Made by a program: the position numbers and the translations under genes
From: Rostratula benghalensis
Lineage: Eukaryota > Chordata > Aves > Charadriiformes > Rostratulidae
Length of the DNA stretch: 64,000 nt
Assembly: GCA_013399305.1 (NCBI GenBank)
Contig: VXAI01000090.1
Location: 2,581,640 to 2,645,639, forward strand
Direction of reading: 5' to 3'
The notes under the pieces: generated by a model
What the model was told of the DNA's origin: nothing
What the model saw: only the letters and a program-made list of their open reading frames with translations
Databases searched by the model: none
Shown: piece by piece, positions 1 through 14,000 of the stretch
Position numbering within the stretch: position 1 is the first letter of the stretch
Layout of the letters: each line of letters opens with the position of its first letter

Positions 1-3000
1 AGGTAACATAAAACATACACTCAACCAGTTCAATAGTGCTGGCATGCCATAAAAGTATTGATGCACTCAAGCTATCATGTATTTCATGCATATTTAATTG
101 ACTGTTTTCAATTATTCTCTTTCCTGCTCCAAATTAGTCATGAAGTCTGCATGAATTAAGAGGATCAAATAAACTTGAAATGTTTGGCACAGTTTTTATT
201 GACTTGGATTTATTTACATATTTGCCTGCAGAGAGATTACGTGGTGCAGCTTATCATTAGCCTCTAAAACTTTGTACATACTTCCTCCTTTGTTTTCAGC
301 TTTAACTTCTAGTATTCTATTGCTACTTTTCCACACCATCTCCTGGTTACCTTCCTCCCTTGTCTAAACTTTGATTAAGCAACAAAAAGGTCCTGAGTTT
401 CCTTGCTGATCTACTTTGCAAACAGCTATAGATTCTAATAAGCAGATGAAAGATGTGTGGTTTACCTTCAAATGGCAGACTTTTGAAACATTTGTATACA
501 ACATAGCATGAATAAACTACAATTGTGCATATTTACAGGGAAAATAACAAAGTCAAATATTTCTTAATACTGTTAACTGGTGATCTTCAAGAGTTATTTT
601 TATCTATTTTTCAGAACCAATATGTCTCAAAGGAAAAAAAAAATACTTCAAGATCTTTTAGAACAGTCCTGAACACAAAACGGCAAACATTTTTAGGAGA
701 GAAACAGAAATACTTTCCTGTACCAAGACGACCATAGGCCTTGCTGAACAATTGAAAAACAAAATAGAGAAGGAAATACTGATACTTCAGCTGCACACAA
801 TGCATAAAGCAAACTGCATGCCATGCTGGAAATGAGATTTCACAGGATTTGCTTCCAACACAGTTTGCAGCAGCTGTCAGAATTAACTACGAGGAATACA
901 GAGAAGGCTCATTTTGATGCACTAGCACAGCAAGCAATCTTCGTCGTATTTTCCTTAACACAGGGAAATAAAAACCAAAACATGCTTTTTCAAAATCTAT
1001 TTCAAAAATGAAAGGTGTTACATTGAGGCTTTTTATAAAAATACTGTTATACTAACAGCAGATGCCTCATGCCTTAAAATAAATATGAATATAGAGCTAA
1101 AAAATGCTCATTTCTAAAAGAGGAAAAAGTGTGGAATTTGAGATTAACTGCATGGCTACAAAGAAGATACTGCAGAGTAGTGCTATCTAAAATGATAACC
1201 ACTAGTGTCAGTGAAGTGCCACCTTTCAGCAAGGGGATGACTGTGCTGTATCGGGAAGGCTCCCTCTGCCATTAAGTGCGTGCCTGAACATTTCACAAAG
1301 CAATTGACCCTGAGTGGCCATTTGCAAAATGTGCGCTGCCTCAAGGACGCCCAGGAATCAATAACTCCAAGTTTTTAGTCTCAATTATTTATTCAGTCTT
1401 TGCACCACAACAAGCTCCTCACTCTCTCTCTAATGCACCCTCACTGTACCACAGTACAGGATTTTGAACCCTGAGCTTTAAAACAGTAGTTTTAGAAGCA
1501 TTTTCTCCTGCTACTTATAGAAGCCTTGTTGCTCACAAGACCTTTAAAAGTCACTTTTGGAGCCACTAATGACTGTGCAAGGATGGTGTCCATTGCTCCC
1601 ATCACCATTGTGTTTCTCTTGGGGTCCAGCCAGTCCCAAGCCAAGCTGTGCTGCAGTGGGGACCGGGTGGCAAGGGGTCCCTGCTGGTGCTGTAGGCAGT
1701 ACAGCTCTCCCTCTCCAGGGAGCTTCTCAGGCACCCCAAGGTCCCATATATCTGTTAGCAGGTCAGCAAAGAGGCTCTCTGCAATTCTTTCTTCCATGTA
1801 AAAGAAGAAATATTTTCCCTTAGAGGGAAGGTAAATGTGTGTTCACCATATTTTCCCCATCACAGCACTGATCTAGCCAGCCTCTGGTTGCCTTGCCTTT
1901 AGTCCTAGTTTCTTTACATCATAATATCCTGCACCTCATTGCCCTCTACAACTCCCTGAAAGGAGGTTGTAAAGAAGTGCATGCTGGCCTCTTCCCCCTG
2001 GTGAGCAGTGACAGGCCCAGAGGAAATGGTCTGAAGTTGCAGCAGGGGAGGTTTAGACTGGATATTAGGAAGAATTACTTTACTGAAAGAGCGGTCAGGC
2101 AGTGGAACAGCCTGCCCAGGGAGGTGGTTCAGTCACCATCCCTGGAGGTATTTAAGAAACGTGTAGATGTGACACTTGAGAGCACGCTCTAGTGGCAGAG
2201 ATTGTAGGGCGTGGGTTGTTTTTTTGTGCATGGTTGGACTCTGTGATCTCAGATGTCCTTTCCAACCGTGACAATCCTGTGATTCTGTTTCAGAAATCAC
2301 AATTGTAAAAATAATTTTAAAGTATTTCAAATTATCCTGTTTAATCTGTCAAGACTAAGATGTGGCACCATGCAAATATTTTTCAATTGGTTTGAGAAAA
2401 GAACTGAACAACAAAAATTAATTTGTCTGCTTTTCTTTCTCCATTGTCAACTTTTTTTAATTTTCCCCACTTTTATCTCATCCTCCCCCTGTATTTCATA
2501 TTTCTTTCATTCTTTCCTTAGGTTTTGGGGGTTGGGATTCAAAAAATGTCAGGAAGAATTTCTAGGCTTTCATGGAAGTTGAGTTTCTCTTTAGGTGCTT
2601 TAGGACCATGCAAACACAATGTACTGCTTCCACAAACTGACCTGGTCTTGCTACATCAAGGGTTACTTACTGCTGTAGCAAGAATTGAACGTTCTATGTT
2701 GAGAACAGCAAAGTGAAACACTTGCTAGAAGCAGAGGCAGGCTTAGGGAAGTTAAAAGAAGATATTTCTACCCCCCTACCATGCTATACCAGCACACGAG
2801 TTTCTCCCTGGAAGCTCATATCACAGCAGCAGGTGAGTCTGAAGTCCAGTATCTTACCTCTACAGCCCATGTGTCAACAAGAAGTGAAAGATAACGTGTA
2901 AACTGGAGCCCCACCATCAGACACTAAATATTAGCCTTAGCAAGTGCAATGCTGTAATCAGCCCTAGGAAAATATATTATCAATTCAAAATAAAATTCTT

Positions 3001-5326
3001 CAGCATTTAAAAAATGTAGCAACAGTCCACTTCATCCTTAACTGTGGAATTCAAAGATAACTTGCACAGCTGAATTTTGCAAATAACTTATTAGATACCT
3101 GCCTCTAAAACTACATATTCTCAAGATAATTTCCAGGAAATATTTCTGCAATGACTGTGTTTCTAGTTTAGCAAAGTACACAAATATGTGCTTAACTAGT
3201 CACTGAACTGATAAGGGCCTCACCTCAAACACTGAATTTCATATACTGTGCACTTATATGCTTTGAATCTAATGCAACTGAAGATGTGCAGCGGGAGGCA
3301 ATAGGGTAAATATTTCTCACCCATCTTGTTGTTTGTGGTTACTTAGTGAAGCCCACAAATACAAACAAAAGTTCATTAGAAGAATGAAAGTAAGCTTCCA
3401 TATATCTACAATCATTCACACCAAGATTTGAAGATGAAGGCCTAAATCCACTGACTTTTGACGCAAGCAAGTCAAAAGGATTTAATGTGAACTCTTTACC
3501 CCTATTTCCTTACAGGTTTAGAGTCTAAATCCTTTTTAAGCAAGTTCCAAGAGGCTGCCAGTATAGTAATGATGACTGTGCAGGTTTTAAAACTGTAAAA
3601 CAATGGTGTATAGAAATATAATTTTCAATACACCGCGCTCTTCACTAAAAACAGGCACAATTTTAAACTTGGCTTTAAAAGCTTCAGATACTTTTCTGCT
3701 TCCCACAGAAAATTAAAACTACGTCTTTAAAATACATCTTTAATGCAGAAAAAGATCAGTAACTTCTACAAACATAGTAACAATTATCTTCAATTTCAAG
3801 GAGATGGTTAATTTGGAGATTGCATTTTGCTGCCAGACTACTGGCAATCTTCCTGTATACTTTTTTCTTTAAATCAAATTTGTCTGCAGTACTGGACAGT
3901 GAGTATTTTTCTTATATTATAAATAAGAGGTAAAATGCATAAAGGGGTGGCTGCAGGTCTGCAGTCTCGTCTTTGGAACAGCTGTTTCTACACACCATGA
4001 TTCCTTTCAGTCTAGCAAATGCACAAAGGAAAATCTATTGGTATGAGCAGTATGAAAAGCCACTCCGCTGCTCCAGATTCACCCTGTGCATGGAAAGGTT
4101 GTATGCAGCTGCTGCTGTGCAGAGGCTGATGTCAGGACCACTCCCCGATGGCTCACTAATGGTGGGAAAGACTGAAAGACCACTGTAGAAGACAGGTCAC
4201 TTGATAAAGACAAACCTGGGACCAACTTCACCTCCAGGCCTTGCTAGCTCCTTAAGTCCCACCATTTCCAAGAGCTACCCCAGTTCCAGAAAGATGCCAG
4301 AAACCAAAATGCTGCATCTGCTAAAGATGCCAAGTCCATTTTAAACATCCCTAAAGAAACTCTGTCATGCTTCAGTGTCTAGTATTTCTCAAATACCCAC
4401 AAGTACAGCCACAAGAAACAGAGAGATAATTAAGGTTCTGCCTAAAACAAAAAAGTATTTTTTCTAAGTATGAACATGAGCAAATCTTTACAGCAGTTTC
4501 TGAACATTATACACTATGCTTATTAATTAAATCTCTACTCTGACAGTTTGCAGATACATTTTTATTTAATGTGACTTCTACAGGAGTTCAACCTCTGGGG
4601 AAAAAGTTAAAAAAAAAAAATATCAAAGCAAGTCGTGTTAAGTAATTATACAATCTGTTGCTGCAGCAAAATGTCTGGGTTAGACAGTTGGTGCTGAAAC
4701 AGCAGATTAAATTTAGAACTGAAGGGCCAATGCAGTGAAGGTGAATTCGTAGCTTTTAGTTCTCTGTTGACTAAAAGCTGTACATGTTGTTATAATGATG
4801 TGCTCTGTCCCTGAGGCAAAGTTCACAACTCTTCAGAAGAAAGATGTTCAAAACTGACTTTTGTCCCTAGAAAACCTCTGGTTTTAATCCATGAGCAGCA
4901 TACTGATGCCACAGGGTGATCTAGAGCTATCCTTCTCAAGGTCATTTCCCTGTCCTCAATATGGTACTTAAAAAAAAAATATTTAAAAATAATTCTAAAA
5001 ATTCATTTGCCTCAGCTGTGGTGCTACAGGTGTAACAGTCTAATGCCAGAAAAGAGCCAAGCTTTCTAGAAAGAAATCACGGCCCTTTAATGTTGACTCA
5101 TTTTAATTTCAAATGCAAGGATTCAAATAGATCTCCTCGGACTACCAGACAGCAGCATTTCAACTCCCCCATGACCCCTCAAAGACAAAGCTCATGCATA
5201 AATCTCACAATTTAAGATCTTTGTTATTACATGTAACACAGATGCATCCTGAAATCAAACACTTGGTAAAAGACAATCACTGCTGTAGTAATCAGACAGC
5301 CAGACATCACAGAAGTATTAACTGAC
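1..5326 (-). other. DST: DST intron 2 (partial, continues past left edge)
   Basis: This is non-coding sequence downstream (in transcript order) of the second coding exon. It opens with a good donor (GTCAGT read on the minus strand) directly after the exon. I looked on the minus strand for the next conserved exon, which would continue the CH1 domain with a VRKH...NDLYEDLRDG-type sequence, and did not see it, so this intron is longer than 5.3 kb. Apart from one CR1 fragment at 1930-2288 and a GC-richer patch at about 1560-1800, the stretch is AT-rich, carries short homopolymers (for example A runs near 4609 and 4970) and shows no recognisable gene. The short open frames here have no recognisable protein content. 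Confidence 0.85.
1930..2288 (+). mobile_element. CR1 LINE, 5'-truncated 3' fragment (sense)
   Basis: This is the 3' end of a CR1 non-LTR retrotransposon, the dominant LINE of birds. The conceptual translation of the first part keeps the C-terminal end of the CR1 reverse-transcriptase [11 protein letters not shown] near the start, then [22 protein letters not shown] and [12 protein letters not shown], ending at a TAG at 2190-2192. After this comes the short CR1 3' UTR (GGTTGGACTCTGTGAT, then CCTTTCCAACC) and a tail with ATCCTGTGATTCTGT at about 2274-2288, matching the family's ATTCTGTG-type octamer end. The 5' part is absent, as is typical for CR1 copies. It cannot transpose. It lies antisense to the host gene. 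Confidence 0.93.
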
Positions 5327-5388
5327 CTTCACGAGATGCTGATTTATCCATTTTGTGAAGGTCTTCTTCTGTACTTTGTCCCGCTCAT
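5327..5388 (-). CDS. DST: DST (dystonin) coding exon 2, start of CH1 actin-binding domain
   Basis: This internal coding exon is 62 bases long. Read on the minus strand it has a polypyrimidine stretch and a CTCCAG acceptor (AG at 5390-5389), and it ends AAG followed by a GTCAGT donor. Joined to the single G left over from exon 1, it encodes 21 residues: [18 protein letters not shown], then LVK. This is the opening helix of the first calponin-homology domain of spectraplakins, which binds F-actin as a tandem CH pair. The KVQ, WIN and Q residues favour dystonin over the paralogue MACF1, which I recall as RVQ, WVN and K at these places. The penultimate codon is GTG (Val), where I recall Met in mammals. 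Dystonin links actin, microtubules and intermediate filaments. The rest of the CH1 domain lies beyond the left edge. Confidence 0.95.
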
Positions 5389-7286
5389 CTGGAGGTAAAA
5401 AGGAAAAATAAAAGGGTTTAACAGTCTACAAATGACGCAAAAGATCTATTTATTTAAAGATTTAAAATGTCTCATTAAAATAACAGCATGCAAATATTTT
5501 TGCATTACACCACAGCGCATCATGTAACAGTTTCGTGGCCACAAGTTCCAGGTGAGTTCCTCCAGGGTGACAGCCCTGCTGGTATGAGAGCAGCACTACT
5601 AACAAAACTGTAATTTCCTAGAAGTCAACCACCCCCTAATATGAACAAAAAAGATCAAGGCAAACTTTATGAAATATAAATACTCCTTATAGCCTCTAAA
5701 ATCCAATTAATTATTGAAGTATTTACCAAGAGAAAAATCTCTTACCATATCAAAGCCAGCTTTTTTGACTGGAATATCACCATTGTTCCACCACACAATG
5801 ATCAGAGAAAGCACTCTCTTGCTTTTAATCCTCTATAACATACACAGGGATGTCCACTAACCCAGATATGGGACTCAGCCACTGCCAGCAGTTTGCTCCC
5901 TAGCTTAGCAGTTAGCGTCAACTATTGCCCACAAAATATTGGAAAGAAACAATAAAAGCAATAGACTCCAGGTAGGAGAGCGCCCCGCTTCTATACACTT
6001 CCCATCCTGAAATATTCCACAGAGCCCTCCAGAGCCTGAGTTAAGTTATCTCCACAAACCTACGTATGGTCATTACACAGTGCAACTGCTACAGACCCCA
6101 TTCCCAGTCCCGGAGCTCCCTGGAGCAGGAGTGGTGGTGCATTAGGACCAGGACCATCTGTGCAAGCTTCAAATAGCAAGATCCCTCACAACCCTGTACA
6201 ACAAAATTGCAGCTGTTTCATTGACTCACGCTATTTGTAGTGTGGCTGAGAATGAGCAATGAGCTCAGATAGCAAAACAAGCCCCCTCCTGCAGCTACTG
6301 CCATCACTAGAAGATTGAATCAGATCAACATTAAAACATTAAAAAAATCTGTTTTCAGATTGGTCAAAGGTAACATAAGTAATAAAAATAAAAAAAAAAA
6401 ATATCACAGGAAGTCCATATTCATGGCCTTTCAAGTCTCTGGTATGATACTGAGGTCTTTCAAAACAGCATGAGATCCTACCAGAGTTCATCCTGGGACA
6501 ACCTGTGTACTATATGCTCTTCCTAAAAGTAGTAAGAAATGAGTATTCAGGACCAAAAGCAAAAACAAGCCCATCAAAAGCCTGTGATGCCTCCTTACTC
6601 TTCCCTTCTATGACTCACAGACTTTCTACATGTTTTTACGTATATTTGCATTTCAGAGCCACAGATGTATTATTTTTCTGTTATTTTTTCCAATAATTTA
6701 ACACACCTGTAGCTTTTTCAGCCATAGTTTCACTGTGGCAATGAGTTCTTCAGGTATTATGTGTAATACATGCGTACATTCAGCTCTGTAGAGAATAGCT
6801 GCTGTTCCCTAAACACCTTCTCCATGCCACTCAAGATCTCCCAAGATTCCAGCATATGCTTTTTCCCTGCTCCACACTCTCTTATTCTAGTTAAGGACCC
6901 CAAAAAGAGGAGTAAGAGACAAACTAAAGAGCAAAGCAGTACTACTGGAGAAAAAAATATATATCTGGCAGATTAAAGAAACTTTTTGCTGTACATAGAT
7001 TTTCTTATAGCCTTCATCTAGTAAAACAGCATTTCCAACACCAGTACTAATAAGGTAGAAGCTCTGGCTTGGTTGATTTAGCGAAAAGAAGTATCTCAGA
7101 AATAAAATAAATATTTTCACTTGTAATTGTTCCATTCTCTTTTAGAAGGCATGCAAGCTTTCAACACTGAGAATTTAATATTTCAGGCCACAAGTGTACA
7201 ACATGTCATTTTTCCTGAAGTAAGATCAGCTGGTTTTGACTAACTACCACAAAAGTTTACACTTTGGGAAATGCTACTGTGGCAAC

Positions 7287-7289
<3 letters not shown>

Positions 7290-7317
<28 letters not shown>
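7290..7317. repeat. Poly(A) run, 28 bases
   Basis: This is an uninterrupted run of 28 A. No LINE or processed-transcript body is recognisable immediately upstream, so it is best called a simple repeat. Its length makes it prone to slippage and sequencing error. Confidence 0.95.
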
Positions 7318-7320
<3 letters not shown>

Positions 7321-8027
7321 GTAACAAAATCCACTTTTTATCTTGTTAGACCGTGCAGTGACTATTAATTTCAACTCTATTTTAAATGAAAATGCCAACA
7401 GAAGTAAAAGAAGCGATGTTTACTACCCACATTCCCTTTATATATGCATATATTATGCATATACTCATAGAAAAACACTGTACCTGACATACACAAATGA
7501 ATAACAAGGAAGAAAGCTGTCACCTGACACGTTGTGAAAACCACCAGGACTGAAGAAAAGAGCAAACAAAAACCCCCCAAACTCCCTAAACACCCCAACT
7601 GTGAGTTTTTAATAAAAACCCCAAATGTTTCCAGAAAGCAGATGCACACTCAAAGGAAAACACAGCGCACCAGTATCCAGTGTGCTCAAGCTCAGGGCAG
7701 ACCATAACAAATCAAGCACCCAAATGAAGTAACTAAAAGGACTACCAAAAAAAGGACCAAATTAAGGAAAGACATCTGAAAGTCTGCTAAAAAAGTTTCC
7801 CCACGGAGGGCTCTGCCCCCTCCCGAAGGCAGCCCTGCCAGCACGCATTACTGACCCATGCAGCACATCACTTCCACCAGCTCTGCACTCCGCTCCTTTG
7901 CCCCTTCAGCAAACCGGCTCATTCTTCCCTTCAGAACTTCAGAGCTTCTTTTCTTTTCAGGGAAAGGAGAGCCAAGAAGTGACCAGGGCTTCTCCTAGCT
8001 TCCTAGCTGACAGAAAGTAGCAACTCC

Positions 8028-8028
<1 letters not shown>

Positions 8029-8058
<30 letters not shown>

Positions 8059-8072
8059 CCAAACCAAACCAA
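8029..8072. repeat. T19/A11 junction followed by (AAACC)n
   Basis: Nineteen T are followed directly by eleven A and then by CC and AAACC units. The T-to-A junction is self-complementary and could fold as a hairpin. It is low-complexity sequence. Confidence 0.9.
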
Positions 8073-11000
8073 CAGCCCATCTGCTGTCACAGCAAGAAAA
8101 ATTGCCAGTTCTCTGGATTTAACTCACAATAAGAAGTAAATTAAGCATCAATGTTTGTGTGTTTTGAACTTTTAGGTACATTAAAACACATTTGAGAACA
8201 AACGTTGAGCTTTTCAGACCAGGAAATCTATTTTTTCTCCTCTACCAGCAGTGAGTAATGAGGAAAGAACGTCCCCACGAAAGGAGGAGGAGCAGCAGTG
8301 CTGTTTAAACCAAGGTAATTTAAGAATACAGGTGAGGCAGTAGCTGCAGATAGAAAACATATCTTCCAGGATCATCTGATCTGTAGATCATCACAATAAA
8401 CTCTCAATGGTTAATTAATTAACTTGAGCTTCCCTGCTTTCACCTGTAATTGCAGACATACATTACAGACATTGTTCTGATACCAGACATACAAACTGAA
8501 ATGCCTGGAACTTACCACAAGAAGACGTCTCCAGTCTTAACAGATTGCCACCTCCTTTGTGAACCCACACTACAACACAGCAGCATCTAAAGAGGCTCCA
8601 GATCAGAAAATTTGGATTTAAAAAGCAGTTGCTGCAAGTAAGAAGGTATCTTATTGCGTGTTGTTCTAATTCCTCAATCCCAAGGACAAATTCAGGGGCC
8701 ACATCCTTCTAATACCAATGCCCCCTTTCATGAATCCCTGTGACTTGTATGGACTGCTGTATCTGCAAACCAGACTGGTTTCTCAAGAGGACGGGTTTCC
8801 TACCAGAACAATACCAAAGGCAACAAGTGGCACTGATGCCCCTTGAATGCTGTCCTGGGGAAAAGCTGCTGAGTGGTCCTCTCTGCCTGAAGGCAACCTG
8901 AAACTATGTGAGCAACCACACCAGACACCACCAGTTTGACCAAGAACAGTGGGCTCATCTCTACTCTGAAGGGAGGAAAGGCAAAAAGAGCACTAGAGTA
9001 TGAAACACCCCAGCTGTGAATTCCTGTGCTGCTTTCTTCATTCTAATGGTGAAAATATCAAAGTTCGGATTTCCTCCCACTACTGACAGATTTGAAAAGA
9101 ACTGCCATTTCTTAGGCAGCTTTTTGCATTGCTGTTACATTTGCTTCTCTGCTGATTATTTGTTTGCCTATGAAAGGCTAGATAGGCAACAGGTTTCTCC
9201 ACACTTGTCCAGGTATTTACAAACACCCTGATAGGCAATATTGCTTCCTCATGTGTAAATGCACTGGGTTTTTTGTTCATATTGTTTCTTTTTACAATAC
9301 CTATTTATATTAAAGTCAAAAAGCTGTGCTAAAAGAACATTATTAAGGTTGCAAAATGAAGCACTCAAAAGTGGAGTTAAAACTGGAATTAAAATTGACT
9401 GTGAAACCTTAATACAACCTCCTTGGGAATACACATTATGATGTTTAATTAAAAGATTGTTATTATTTTTGATGAGGCTAACGTACTGCATAGAACGGAT
9501 GCCATGCATTTAAGGAATAGTTATTCAATAATGTATGTCATGCTGTTGCTGAGTACAGAGCACCAAAACTATTCATTTTTCAAGCTCTGAAGACAAAATT
9601 TGTGTCACAGTAGGTTTTCCTCTGGTATTCTTAGTATTCCTTCTGCAAACTAGATCCTGGTATCTCAAACGCTGCACTCAGAAAACAGAGCATAATTAAA
9701 GTATGATCTCTTGGGAAAAGTTTGTTTTATGACAGAAGTGAAAAGCTATGTAAGAAATAGGGAACAAATCCCGTTCTCCATTAAGAGCTGAAATGCCTTA
9801 TCTACATGACCTTGCTCTCTGCACCTGCAAACTCAACCTTACCTTCTCACAGGCCTTCCAAGTTTATATGAACTATTCATTCTCTCTTAATAAGAACAAA
9901 GGGGCATCCAACAATCATACTCAATCTGAAATAGTCTCCAAGAAGATAAAAATCTCAATTCAGGCTAGTCTAGTTTGGAAAGTTAAAACTACAGAATGGC
10001 AGTTATGCAAGAAAAGTATCCATTTGCAACCAGAGGAGTCTAAGGGAAAGTGCTCACACCCAAAATATTTATTATTTAATTCCTATAAGAAAAGCTTGTA
10101 TTATGTGTGGCTGTCCTTGCCACAGAAGTATTTTTAGCCACAAACCACCCAAGCATAGGAAAAGTACCACTAGCTCCCCTTCTCCTACTTCCACCAAGGC
10201 ATACACTACCAGCTGCCATCAGAACAGGACACTGGTGAGGCAAAACTCCAGGCTTCCCCAGCGTGTCTCCCTATCAGCTGCTACACTCAAACAGAAATAT
10301 TCAGCAATTGGCATCATCTGACCTGTATCTTTCCAGAATATGTATCCCACTCCATTGCTGCCACCTTTGATGAGATCTGCACTGACATGGCAAGGGTCTT
10401 TCAAGCAAGAGCAGAGAGGCTCCTCTTCTGCATCATCGTATCAAGTGAGCCATCAACCCTCCCAGAGCTTCATTTTATAGGCTATGGCAGATCATATATG
10501 CCCATAGCTATGGAACCAATTCAAATGTACTCCTACCCTGACTTTTGCATTGGTAATTTAAATAGCAATGAAATATGAACTTCAGTTTAGGTCTTCTCTT
10601 AATTGTTCTGGTCACACTAATCATTCCGTGAAGAATTTAATTCCTTTCCTCTGAAAAGCAATCAAATTTCTTACACACTGGGGTGAAAGGTCACATATAC
10701 AATTGGTCTGATTACAAAGGTGAATCAGAATAAAAGTTTTGCCTGTTTACTCTAATATCTGATGCCCCTTCATGCTCTACTTCTATCAAACTGTGTACTA
10801 CATGCCTCAAGAGCTGAGAATGAACTAGAAATCAAGTGGTTTTCCTGGAATTACAGTCAAATAAGAACAAACTCAGACCTCACTGAAGTTAACAGCTAAC
10901 CTTTACTAAGTAATGTCCCCATTGGCTTTGAGGTCATTAGGGTTCAGCCTTCATGACATAAAAACAATCAATGCTTAGGATCTCTGATACATTCTTCAAA

Positions 11001-14000
11001 CCTGAGTATTTTTAATTCTCTTTCACAAAACAGTATTGCAAATTTTACTCGCCAAATCATTTCCATGGGTATGCCCTTAGCTATAAAAATGCAAATGTTT
11101 TCTGAAGAAAATGTTCTTTAAAGAGATGAGAAATGTAATTTGTAGGCAGACCATGAGCTAAATTTGATAGCAGACAAATGCAGGGAAGTGCTGGGACAGT
11201 GCAGACAAAAGCTAGGAAGCTCAATTTTATAAAAGCTGCAGGAAAACACATACTAAAAATGAAAAAGACTTGAGCATTTTATTTTGCATTGCATTCAGTT
11301 ATCCCTTAAGTGGAGTTTTGAATGAAGTTCTCTTGACTGCAACAGCTGCAAACAGAATCCAAACACACCACCGTTTCATCTACATTTTACTTAACTCATG
11401 CTTTGTTCACCAACTCCATTAACACAATTCAGCACCCTCCCAGCCTTCCCAGTGAAGCAGCAAAACAATACCAACACTAATTCATGGAGAGAAGACTTAA
11501 AATATTACAGAAGTTTAAATACTGTGATCTGAAATTATATTTACCTTTGAAACTCTGCAATTCCACAAACCATGAACCAGGATAATCTGTATAATTAATG
11601 TACCTATTTATTAAAATGGATAGAACAGACCGGAATCTGAAATTAATTACTTTGATATGTTAGCAGTATACTTGCAATGAAATTAAAAGGCTTGCAAAAT
11701 AAGAAAGTCTTTAGTCACCTGCAAATTGTTCTGTTTGCTCTGTTATCTACTCTTGTCAAAGGTTTTGCAAAATACAAGTGCTCTGTCCCAAAGACAGGTT
11801 ACTTCCCTGCTGTGAAATGAAATGCCACATTGACTCATATCCCCAAAACAATCTGTTAATTGATTACATGGGCTTATCAGCACTTCCAATATAGAGTCAA
11901 CAATAAAATCCTAACATTAGCTGCACCTTTCCTCCAGCTGCCCACACACCAGTTGTGCATCTATTGTTTCTTAAACAAAAGACCCAATTCTGTCTGAAAA
12001 CAAGTAAGTACAGTCCCCCTGAGTCTATGCTAGAAAAAGATCTAGTAGAACTCCATGAATCAACCAGGAAGAAAGACTTCTCCAGAATCCATGGAGCTCA
12101 AACTGCCTGCACAGCTTGCGTATGCTTGCCTCCTGGCCCGCAGGAAGCCCTCAGCTCCCCCTGATGAGCTGATGAACTCTGGACACTCTCGAAGCTTCTC
12201 TGGGTAACTGGAGTAAAACAGCTGTACCCGGGAGCATGAATTCACACACTGGTCTTACAAAGACCTAGGCTACTGGGGCTAAACTCTCCCCAGTTTCCCA
12301 ATTAGCTGCTTCCCATGTGTATCAGACGATGCATGACAGCATCACTAACAGACACGTGTCACTCTAACATCAACAATCGTAATCCAGACCCATACAGACT
12401 TCTCTCAACAGATACTTCCTGAAACAGAAAGACAGAAGGCCTAACACAGAATATTGTTCTCTGTTACCACTATAATTTGCTAGAAACAAAATAAAACTTT
12501 TTGATATTTTTGGAGGTCAGAGTTTAACCCTACTTGCAGATGAAGACGCAATCAGGAAACTCCCATTGACTTTGACAGAACTATGAACAACCTCCAATAT
12601 CAAAATAAAAATCACATACAAACAAAACCACACACACGCAAAAATCTAAACCTTCGGAGTGACTGGCTCACCATTTAGGCTTGTGATACTCTGCAATGCA
12701 CTGTACCTCAACCCTACAAATGCAGGCAAACACGAAACCACAACAGGCTGTAAATTAATGCTTTGTGCCCCTGAAAATATTCAAAAATTTGCTAATTGCA
12801 CACCCATCTGGCTCAAAAAGAAACTGCATTCATCAAATTCTCACTTGGACCTTTTTTTCTGTCACTACTTTCCATCTGCGTTTGAAGGAAGCAGGATGAA
12901 GAATTCAGCTGGTGTGTACCTGGAACATGTTTGGATAACTCAGCTGCATAAAAAATCTCTGCAGGTTTGCCCAGGTTTACCATCCTACACAGGACATGCT
13001 GTGTATATCTCAACTACTGGAACAAGAACTATACTTCTGATATGATTTGCAGGAACATAAATTACTGATACTCACACCTCTATGGAAGAATTATGGCTAT
13101 TTCTCTGTGTGCCCATGCATCAAAATCAAGAAGAACCTGAAAGGAATTACTTTGTATTCACAGGATGTCAGTCAGCCAGCACTTCATAATGTTACTGTAC
13201 TAAGTACCCTAAACAGAAACAACACATGAAATAAGCTCAAAAAGCAATTTTCTGGTGTTTTACAATCCCTGAAAAGAGTGTTTTAAAAGGCTTTGAAACA
13301 GAAATCAAACAAGGGTACCAACCCCCTCAAAGTTTACAGCTGAAGTGTAAAACAAGGAATCAACCACTAATACAAGCAGAGGAGAAATAGAATGAAGTAA
13401 TAGCATTTACCTACAGGCCTGTTACATCTGAGGGGCAAAAAAAATGGTGATACAGCATTCAACTTTCTAATTTAGGCTTTAAAAAAAAATATATATATAA
13501 TGGTCCAATTCAAATTAACTAAATTCATGTGGAAAATATGTCCTACTCAACACTAAAGATCTCCATGTCTTGTTATCTTCTGACCAAAAAAAAATAAATA
13601 AATATCACTCCTGGGTAAGTAGTGATCTTCTGTGAACAAAACACTGAAGCTCAGTGACCTTCTCATGGATTTCCTTTTGAGGACCCCTCTCCTTCAAGCC
13701 CGACAGCAGGACGGATGTTTAACACTACTACAAAGAGTCCAACGAAGTAGAACTCCACAGACAGCAGTGAGCATTACTGACAATTGCTTTCCACTTTGAT
13801 TCTGCCTTTTCCATGACAGAAGACCCAGGTGAAAAATGTCACATCCAGCTATAACAACAGGTAAAACCTGCGCCTAGTCCAAAAAACTACCTCAGTAGAC
13901 ATCACACTGCTGCAAGGCATATCACAGCACCTCTTGCCTTGTGACTGTATCACCTTTTTACATCATCGTCTCAACCAGATTTTATTTTTTTTCAGGTGAG

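Noticed and set aside
1893..2192. 99-codon frame as a host gene
   Set aside because: The translation is the C-terminal end of the CR1 reverse-transcriptase ORF, so it is repeat-derived.
5327..5388. Exon 2 belonging to MACF1 rather than DST
   Set aside because: The paralogue's CH1 start, as I recall it, differs at the KVQ, WIN and NQH positions, while this exon matches the dystonin residues; exon 1 also matches a dystonin start.
12659..13045. 128-codon plus-strand frame
   Set aside because: Unrecognised, with no domain, repeat or exon signals. It is only moderately long for this much AT-rich sequence searched in six frames.
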